Shown: in pieces, positions 58,235-64,000 of the stretch | Layout of the letters: every line of letters starts with the position of its first letter | How positions within the stretch are numbered: position 1 is the first letter of the stretch | DNA from: Candidatus Desulfarcum epimagneticum | Lineage (GTDB): Bacteria > Desulfobacterota > Desulfobacteria > Desulfobacterales > CR-1 | Direction of reading: 5' to 3' | Length of the DNA stretch: 64,000 bases | Assembly (NCBI GenBank): GCA_900659855.1 | Contig: CAACVI010000006.1 | Span: forward strand, 1 to 64,000 | Made by a program: the position numbers and the translations under genes | Notes under the pieces: model-generated | Told to the model about the DNA's origin: nothing | Database searches by the model: none | Seen by the model: the letters and a program-made list of their open reading frames with translations, nothing else

Positions 58235-59469
58235 ATTTAAGTGGCCTTTCCAGCTATTTTCAACATCAGCAGACATTTCCTCTTCGTTTTTCAGTGATTT
58301 CCAGTAATCCGGGCACGACGGAGATTGATGTTGATATGTTATATGGCGCGGATGGGTACCATGGTCATTTTAGCAACATCTTTGGGATACATGAACGAAC
58401 GTATGAGGATATAAGCAGTTTTAATGTCGCCCTGGTTATACCAACCGGCGTTGGGGCAGAAATCGGTGGTCATTGTGGTGATGGGAATGTTGTCGCGCGA
58501 CTCATTGGATCGGCATGCGATAACCTGCTGACGCATCCGAATGTTGTCAATGCTTCTGATATCAATGAGATGCCGGACAATTGTCTCTATGTCGAGGGAA
58601 GCACCTTAAGCCGTGTATTGCTTGGTCAGATTGGACTGCAAAAGGTGAGATCGAACCGTATATTGATCATCATGGACAAGCATGAAGATGAATACCTGAA
58701 TAATGAAGTTGTGAATGCCGTTTCGTCAGCGAGAGTGACTCTGGGGATTGATTGTGATGTCATACAGATGGATCCAATCATTCAAACGAAGCTCGAATAT
58801 ACCTCTAGTGGACGGGCGGCAGGCAGTATTCAGAATTTAGAAAGAATTCTTGATCTTGTCGAGTCGGTAAAAGGGCGGTATGATGCCATCGGGCTATCCG
58901 GTAAAATAGAATCGCCTTTATCATGTTATGCCGATTACATGACTTCTAACCATAATGATGTTAACCCTTATGGTGGCATCGAAGCTATGTTAACACACAG
59001 CCTGTCAATAATCTTTGATCTGCCATTTGCTCATTCCCCTATGGAATACCACTCAGAGTATATTACCGGTAACTTTGGCATCGTAGATCCGCGCAAAGCC
59101 CCTGAAACGGCTTCTATTACCTATTTACATTGTATTTTGAAAGGATTGGCGCGCAGTCCAGAACTGATTCATAGTAAAGATGGCATAACGGCTTCCAATA
59201 TTTCCTGTTTGATTCAACCTGCCAGTTGCATTGGTATTCCCACACTCGCCGCCCTGCGGCAGGACATTCCAATTATTGCTGTGAAAAATAAAACAGTGTT
59301 CCAAAATGATATTTCCTCTTTATACAAAGACGCGCGCATTATCACCGCCGAGAATTATTTTGAAGCGGTGGGTTATCTGCATGCTTTGCGCGCCGGCATA
59401 TCCGCCAACTCTTTAACAAGACCGATTAAGCAGACGGTTTTTATAAAAAAAGAAGACAACTCTAAATAA
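58189..59469 (+). CDS. DUF3326-family protein
   Basis: 426 residues. AGGAG at 58176-58180 eight bases before the ATG fixes the start. The conserved parts are VALVIPTGVGAEIGGHCGDG, LLTHPNVVNASDINEMPDN, CLYVEGSTLSRVLLGQIGL and, later, EYHSEYITGNFGIVDPRKAP. These match DUF3326, a family of unknown function. No signal peptide. The codon use (many TTA, ATA, AAT) is unlike the GC-rich genes elsewhere in the window, suggesting recent acquisition. The nucleotidyltransferase fragment in front may be the remnant of its former operon partner. Confidence 0.78.
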   Translation: MEIHSKQFTIPTSLLNLSGLSSYFQHQQTFPLRFSVISSNPGTTEIDVDMLYGADGYHGHFSNIFGIHERTYEDISSFNVALVIPTGVGAEIGGHCGDGNVVARLIGSACDNLLTHPNVVNASDINEMPDNCLYVEGSTLSRVLLGQIGLQKVRSNRILIIMDKHEDEYLNNEVVNAVSSARVTLGIDCDVIQMDPIIQTKLEYTSSGRAAGSIQNLERILDLVESVKGRYDAIGLSGKIESPLSCYADYMTSNHNDVNPYGGIEAMLTHSLSIIFDLPFAHSPMEYHSEYITGNFGIVDPRKAPETASITYLHCILKGLARSPELIHSKDGITASNISCLIQPASCIGIPTLAALRQDIPIIAVKNKTVFQNDISSLYKDARIITAENYFEAVGYLHALRAGISANSLTRPIKQTVFIKKEDNSK

Positions 59470-59479
59470 AAAACAAATC

Positions 59480-59975
59480 AGCCTTTTTTGAAATAGCGGC
59501 GTTTTTAATCGCCTTTGAATTTTTCTTTTTCGCCCTGCCCGGGAGAAGCGGGATTTCGTGGGCGGAAGAAGTCTGCCTGTCCAATTTTTCGGACGAACAG
59601 CTTTTTAAATGCGGAAATTTTTATAACAACAGGGAGGTCGGTTTCGAAGAGCTGGAGGCGTTAAGGCAAAGGCTCACCGATTGTTACACGGACAAAGGAT
59701 ATATCAACTCCGGGGCGCTGATTTCCGAAATAGATCGCGAAAAAGGCGCGGTTGTTTTCAAAATCGTCGAAGGAAAACTTGTGGAGACTGTGATTTCAAA
59801 CCCCGGCAGGCTGCGCCGGGAGTATCTCGCAAGCCGCCTGAAACTTGCGGCGGGCGTTCATCAACGGGAAGCCGTCTTTTCGCACCATAATATCAGCGGA
59901 TGGTGGGACGTGAGGGGGTTTGAGGTCCAGACGCCCGTGGAAGGCGCCCCGGATGAATGGGAGATTTTTCAGTAA
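59480..59975 (+). pseudogene. TpsB POTRA relic fused to a DUF4347-protein C-terminus
   Basis: The frame encodes a signal-like stretch and then LEALRQRLTDCYTDKGYINS and VVFKIVEGKLVETVISNPGR, parallel to the TpsB at 19258-20871 (YYTDRGHINSGALI; VTLVEGKIVKTTVAGN). After HQREAVFSHHN the beta-barrel is absent and the frame passes into RGFEVQTPVEGAPDEWEIFQ, the very end of the DUF4347/cadherin proteins. No start codon with a ribosome site is seen. It is a chimera of two relics. Confidence 0.75.
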
Positions 59976-60021
59976 TCGCCCTTTTGCCGGGGCGAACCGC
60001 CATTCATACCATGATTACTTC

Positions 60022-60050
60022 TTGACATCCCTATTTTTTCGACATATTAT
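60022..60050 (+). promoter_or_regulatory. Sigma70 promoter, TTGACA-17-TATTAT
   Basis: Near-consensus boxes with ideal spacing, 24 bases before the DUF4143 ATG. AGGGG at 60061-60065 is the likely ribosome site. The region parallels the promoter at 44987-45015. Confidence 0.75.
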
Positions 60051-60074
60051 GGTCATAAAAAGGGGTATTTTATA

Positions 60075-61448
60075 ATGTTAAAGAGGAAATCAGAGGGGTA
60101 TCTGGAAGCGTGGATTCAAAAAAGCCGCAGAAAACCTTTGACGCTGAGAGGCGCGCGCCAGGTGGGGAAATCCACGCTTGTCAGGATGTTTGCCCAAAAA
60201 AACGGCTTGAGACTCAATGAGATCAATCTCGAAAGACATCTTTACCTTGATGATATTTTTAAAACCCTGGATACCGGGAACATCATCCGCGAGCTGGAGG
60301 GGATTGTCGCGGCGGATATTCGCCGGCCCGATTCCATCCTGTTCCTGGACGAGATACAGGCCACCCCCCACGCGTTGCAGGCATTAAGATATTTTTACGA
60401 AGACACGCCTGAAATCCCGGTTATCGCGGCGGGTTCGCTCCTGGAATTCACGCTTGCCCATCACGTTTTTCCCATGCCTGTGGGCAGGGTCGAATATTAT
60501 CACCTGGGGCCCATGACTTTTAAGGAATTTCTGCGCGAAATCCAGCCGGCGCTGCTTAAATATATCGAAGATTTCGATTTTTCGGATCAAATTCCGGAAA
60601 CCGCGCGGAAAAAACTTCTTGAAAAACAAAGGGAATATTTTTTCACCGGCGGAATGCCGGAAGCCGTGGCCGTCTTTAAAGAGAATCGATCTTTTGCCCG
60701 GGTGTCCGAAGTTCACCGGTCTATTGTGGAAACTTATCTGGATGATTTTTCAAAATACGCGAAACCCGCGAGTCTGCCGCTCATGCAAAAAGTGTTCAGG
60801 CATATTCCTCTTATCCTGGGCAAAAAAGTCAAATACAGCAATATTGCAAGAGAGAAAAAAAGCAGGGATGTGAAAAATATCATTGATCTGCTTGTCAACG
60901 CGCGGGTGTGCCATAAAGTATGTCACAGTCACTCCAACGGAGTTCCACTCAGGGCTGAAATAAGCGAGGACGTTTATAAACTGATTTTTATGGACATCGG
61001 CATTGTCAATCATATCTGCGGCAATGACTGGACAGAGATCAAATCTTTTTTGGGAAGTCAACTGACCAATGAAGGCGGTCTGGCGGAACAGTTCATCGGA
61101 CAGCAGTTGATATCTCTGAAAAATCAAATTCCTTTGCTGTGTTATTGGCTCAGGGAAAAAAAATCCGCAAACGCGGAAGTTGATTATGTGATTTCTGTCG
61201 GGAATAACATTTTTCCGATTGAGGTCAAAAGCGGCAAGAGCGGAAAATTAAAATCCCTCCACCAGTTTGTTCTGAAGAAAAAAAGAAAAATCGCCATACG
61301 TTTCGACCTGAATCCGCCCTCTGTGGAGGACGCAAGCTGTGTCGCGCCAACGGGGACAGGAGATAAATATATAAAATATAAATTAATTTCCCTTCCTTTG
61401 TATATGGCGGAGGAAGCGCCGCGCCTGTTGCGAAAACGCCGTTTTTAA
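60075..61448 (+). CDS. AAA_14/DUF4143-type ATPase
   Basis: 457 residues. Walker A is GARQVGKS (26-33) and Walker B-like is ILFLDEIQ near 90; AAGSLLEFTL and GRVEYYHLGPMTF follow, the standard N-terminal half of the family. The C-terminal DUF4143 part includes AEVDYVISVGNNIFPIEVKS, which resembles a PD-(D/E)XK nuclease-like core. Members are common, AT-rich and mobile; their function is mostly unknown, with links to toxin-antitoxin-like or defence roles. Its promoter and its terminator are both visible, so it is a self-contained cassette. Confidence 0.88.
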   Translation: MLKRKSEGYLEAWIQKSRRKPLTLRGARQVGKSTLVRMFAQKNGLRLNEINLERHLYLDDIFKTLDTGNIIRELEGIVAADIRRPDSILFLDEIQATPHALQALRYFYEDTPEIPVIAAGSLLEFTLAHHVFPMPVGRVEYYHLGPMTFKEFLREIQPALLKYIEDFDFSDQIPETARKKLLEKQREYFFTGGMPEAVAVFKENRSFARVSEVHRSIVETYLDDFSKYAKPASLPLMQKVFRHIPLILGKKVKYSNIAREKKSRDVKNIIDLLVNARVCHKVCHSHSNGVPLRAEISEDVYKLIFMDIGIVNHICGNDWTEIKSFLGSQLTNEGGLAEQFIGQQLISLKNQIPLLCYWLREKKSANAEVDYVISVGNNIFPIEVKSGKSGKLKSLHQFVLKKKRKIAIRFDLNPPSVEDASCVAPTGTGDKYIKYKLISLPLYMAEEAPRLLRKRRF

Positions 61449-61449
61449 C

Positions 61450-61493
61450 AAAAAGCCATTTCAAAAATCGCCTGTTTTTTGAAATGGCTTTTT
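61450..61493 (+). terminator. Recurring terminator hairpin, copy 5
   Basis: AAAAAGCCATTTCAAAAA pairs with TTTTTTGAAATGGCTTTTT. It ends the DUF4143 transcript and begins the duplicated segment. Confidence 0.75.
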
Positions 61494-61808
61494 GTTTTCG
61501 AATATGGGACCATCCCCCCATCATTTTTTATCTGTGAAAACCTTTGGGGGAAACCGCCGAATCTGATTGTCGAGGATTTTATCCATGTGAATATACCCTC
61601 CTGTCATTCGGCGGACATCCAACTCTCCCGCGGCGGTTTCCCCCAAAGGCCTCTTCCCGACGACTTGACCCCCACGATTTAACCCAACGCTTTTAAAAAA
61701 ATCCGTAAATCCGTTTTAAACGCGCTTTCCCTTGAAAAAGATCGCCCGCGGCAGCTACGAAACCCTCCATCATCAAAAACGCGTCAAAAAAGGGAATGGA
61801 GCGAGCGG

Positions 61809-62880
61809 ATGGATGAATGGAAAAGGATATTGGGGCAAAGCGTGGCCGACGGGCCTTCGCTGAAAAAAAAGCTGGGCGCCGCGCCGCCCGGGCTGGGTCG
61901 CGTGATCTCCGCCTATCCCATGCGGATCAACCCTTACTATAGTTCGTCGCAAATGGATAAATCCTAATTTCAAACATTTTCTCTTTATATTTTTGTTGGT
62001 TAGCCTAAAACTTTGGTATTAATTCATTCGCTACGGACTATACTTTGGGCTCATCGACCTTGAAAACTGGGAAACCGACCCCATCGCCCGGCAGTGTCTG
62101 CCGGACATCCGGGAGATTTCCCTTAAGGGCGGGGAAAAAGACCCCCTGGGGGAAGAGCGCCGAAAACCGGTCCCTTCCGTGATCCACAAATACCGGCGTG
62201 TGGCGCTTTTGACGGTTTCCAACGTCTGCGCGGTGTACTGCCGGTTCTGCATGAGAAAACGGCGGGTGGGAATGGGGGAGGGGGGCGTCTCGCCCCATGA
62301 CATCGACCTGGGCCTGGATTACATTAAAAAAAAACCTGAAATCCGGGAGGTCATTTTGTCCGGGGGCGACCCCCTGCTTCTCGATGACGAACAGATTGAC
62401 CGGATTTTGAGCCGCCTGAAAAAAATCGGTCATGTGGAGATCATCCGGATCGGCTCCAGGACCCCGGCGACGCTTCCCCAGAGAATCACCCCTGATCTTT
62501 GCGCCATCCTGAGGCGATTTCACCCGATTTTTTTCAGCGCCCATTTCAACCATCCCGCCGAATTGACCCCTGAAAGCCGGGAGGCCTGCGCCCGGATCGC
62601 GGACGCGGGGATTTCCATCGGCAACCAGACCGTTCTCCTCAAAGGAGTCAACGATGACCCCGGGGTCATGGCCCGGCTGTTTTTCGGGCTGTTAACACAC
62701 CGGGTCCGGCCCTACTACCTGTTCCAGGCCGACTGCGTCAAAGGCATCGAGCATCTCAGGACGCGGGTGGAGACCGGGGTTGAGATCATGGCGCGTCTGA
62801 CCCGCGAGCTGCCCGGGCTGGCCATTCCCCGTTATGTGGCGGACACGGCAAGCTGTCAGCGGCGGCGTCAAAATGTATGA
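61809..62880 (+). pseudogene. KamA-family gene, broken copy
   Basis: The frame starts MDEWKRILGQSVADG as in the intact copy, then is cut after MRINPYY by a MITE (61938-62042). The rest, including CAVYCRFC and GGDPLLLDD, is intact and almost identical to the first copy, up to a 13-bp deletion between two GGCGGAC repeats just after PRYVAD, which shifts the frame to a premature stop at 62878-62880. A product beginning near GTG 62179 would lack the N-terminus; activity is unlikely. Confidence 0.9.
61938..62042. mobile_element. 105-bp MITE with TA target duplication
   Basis: Imperfect ~25-bp inverted ends: TATAGTTCGTCGCAAATG on the left and, on the other strand, TATAGTCCGTAGCGAATG. Removing the insert with one TA restores the codons TAC TAC TTT found in the intact copy. 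The TA target and the end sequence suggest mobilisation by an IS630/Tc1-mariner-type transposase, none of which is in the window. Confidence 0.88.
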
Positions 62881-63170
62881 AAAATAGCGGTTTGAAAATG
62901 CCATCATTTTTTTGTTCTCAAGGCACAACAGTATGGTTTTTTTGTGGATATACATCACCCATTAACAAATAGACGCTTTAAAATATTGAAACATAACGAA
63001 ATGCACACTCAAAGAAAAATAGAGGGCCATTTTTTTCAATGATTTATGATAGATAGCAAAACTCACTTGTCTGGCATTTTCACATCGCCATATTCCATAC
63101 ATTTCTACACCGCCGCTGACAAGGAACAGCGGCGTGAAAATGCACTAAAAATAGCGGCCAAAAAATGCTT
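62853..63170. mobile_element. IS21-like end sequences without transposase genes
   Basis: TGTCAGCGGCGG at 62854 is repeated in inverse orientation as CCGCCGCTGACA ending at 63122, and the match extends to AAATGTATG on both sides (about 27 bases with three mismatches). Units of the type CAGCGGCG..AAAATG..AAAAATAGCGG recur at 62857 and 63127. Multiple such subterminal repeats are typical of IS21-family ends. No istA or istB is present. Confidence 0.55.
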
Positions 63171-63429
63171 TGGGTTTGATTTTTTTATTTAAAAAAAACA
63201 GTATGTTACAGTTAAGAATATGAAATAAAATATATTTTAAAAATTTCTTTTACTTGCGTTTGAGGTTTGTAAGCCCAAAACGCCATAAAATTTGACCTTA
63301 AAAGAATCCGGGTTCAATAAAAACAGCAGGTTGCGCTCGGCAGACGCTCTCCAAATCTCAAATGTAGTAGGCACACGATATTCGTCTTTTCCCTTGACTA
63401 TGCAAATATAAAATGCTATCAGGTAAAGC
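63171..63429. other. AT-rich intergenic DNA before the IS1634-type gene
   Basis: No gene is supported. It probably includes the left end of the IS1634-type element, but its inverted repeat cannot be identified without the other end. Confidence 0.4.
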
Positions 63430-64000
63430 ATGTATCTTCGATCCACAAAACGCGTCAACAAGGACGGCTCCGTCGTCGAATACTACCAGCTGGCGCATAA
63501 CGAGCGACACCCCAAAACCCGCAAACCGGTGGCCAGGATCATCCACAACTTCGGCCGGGCCGACCGGCTGGACCGACAGGAACTCGTCCGGCTCTGCAAA
63601 TCAATCGCGCGCGTGTGCGGACTGATTGTCACCGATCCTTATGAAGAACTCCCCACAGATTCAGCCCAGTCTTCGTCCAGCGCTTTCCCGGACGATCTCA
63701 AAATTGGGAAAACCCGCGAACTGGGCTGTCCCCTGGCCATTGAGGCGCTGTGGGAGCGCCTGGGGATTAAGAAAACCCTGAACGATATCTGCGAGGCAAA
63801 AGGCCTGCGTGTTCCCTATGAACGCGCTCTTCTGGCCATGACCGCCAATCGCCTTTGTGAGCCCGAGTCCAAGCTGGGCGTCTGGGACAGATGGCTGTCC
63901 AAAGTCCACATGCCCTCCTGTGACGGACTGAAGCTCAAAAATATGTATGACGCCATGGACATTTTGCATGAGAACGCGGCCGAAGTGGAGGAAACCGTCT
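63430..64000 (+). CDS. IS1634-family transposase, N-terminal part (runs off window)
   Basis: The frame opens at the ATG at 63430 (MYLRSTKRVNKDGSVVEYYQ) and stays open to the window edge, about 190 codons. VARIIHNFGRADRLDRQELV and GCPLAIEALWERLGIKKTLN, with LLAMTANRLCEPESKLGVWD, match the N-terminal region of IS1634/IS4-type DDE transposases. The catalytic core lies mostly beyond the edge. GC-richer than the DNA just before it. Confidence 0.82.
   Translation, partial: MYLRSTKRVNKDGSVVEYYQLAHNERHPKTRKPVARIIHNFGRADRLDRQELVRLCKSIARVCGLIVTDPYEELPTDSAQSSSSAFPDDLKIGKTRELGCPLAIEALWERLGIKKTLNDICEAKGLRVPYERALLAMTANRLCEPESKLGVWDRWLSKVHMPSCDGLKLKNMYDAMDILHENAAEVEETV

Larger units (their letters stand above)
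61450..62854 (+). repeat. Segmental duplication, degraded copy
   Basis: Copy of 52595-53909. It includes the 315-base intergenic stretch 61494-61808 (no gene seen) and the broken KamA-type gene. It ends at AAGCT where IS21-like end sequence begins. Confidence 0.92.

Overview
The window is GC-rich bacterial DNA in which genes are packed head to tail on the plus strand from base 1 to about 44.9 kb. A second part, about 45-64 kb, is broken up by transposons, gene relics and repeats. No rRNA, tRNA or CRISPR array was seen. The gene mix (contractile-injection-system parts, two-partner secretion, CHAT proteases with DUF928 and TPR partners, a KamA-family radical SAM enzyme, a c5-type cytochrome) suggests a Gram-negative with a large accessory genome. 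A Desulfobacterota (sulfate-reducer-like) host is my best guess, but it rests on overall impression and not on a marker gene.

Region 1 (1-18.2 kb). Four paralogous giant proteins stand in tandem, the first cut by the window edge. Each complete copy is LamG - fibronectin III - LamG - fourteen RCC1 repeats (enough for two seven-bladed propellers) and has no signal peptide. Directly downstream are a baseplate-J-like protein and a protein that closely resembles the tape-measure family of extracellular contractile injection systems (eCIS). The remaining particle genes must lie outside the window. The giant proteins could be fibres, surface decorations or cargo of that particle; this is inference from position and from the missing signal peptides.

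Region 2 (18.2-34.3 kb). The tape-measure gene overlaps a two-partner-secretion pair: a short TpsA-like protein and its TpsB pore. Then come a peptidoglycan-binding muramidase-like protein, a PHP phosphoesterase with a degenerate ATPase motif, a lipoprotein, a two-helix (SLATT-like) membrane protein, two small unknowns, an exported TPR-CHAT protease, a DUF928 protein with ten SRGF repeats, a membrane TPR protein, a Tat-type family 5 solute-binding protein and a TolC-like lipoprotein. Several stop and start codons overlap (ATGA), so much of this is probably co-transcribed.

Region 3 (34.3-41.9 kb). A DUF4347 / FG-GAP / cadherin-like surface protein, a small unknown gene, and a fusion of a TPS secretion domain to a TPR-CHAT protease. 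The fusion's signal peptide is out of frame with its start by one base in an A tract, and it lies between direct copies of part of the small gene.

Region 4 (42.2-45.2 kb). An AT-richer, probably acquired trio: a diaminobutyrate-type aminotransferase, an aspartate-carbamoyltransferase homologue and a SET-domain protein. I recognise no pathway for the set.

Region 5 (45.2-64 kb). An IS481-type element, itself invaded by a three-gene transposon, interrupts an MNT-type nucleotidyltransferase relic. Further on are a second DUF4347 / cadherin protein, a KamA-type enzyme, a cytochrome, a DUF4338 (DruA-like)-Tn5-like fusion with lost catalytic residues, relics of DUF928, TpsB and a sugar-nucleotidyltransferase-like gene, a DUF3326 protein, a DUF4143 ATPase, a duplicated and broken KamA gene carrying a 105-bp MITE, IS21-like end sequences and the start of an IS1634-family transposase. 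One hairpin of the terminator type recurs five times here at module boundaries.
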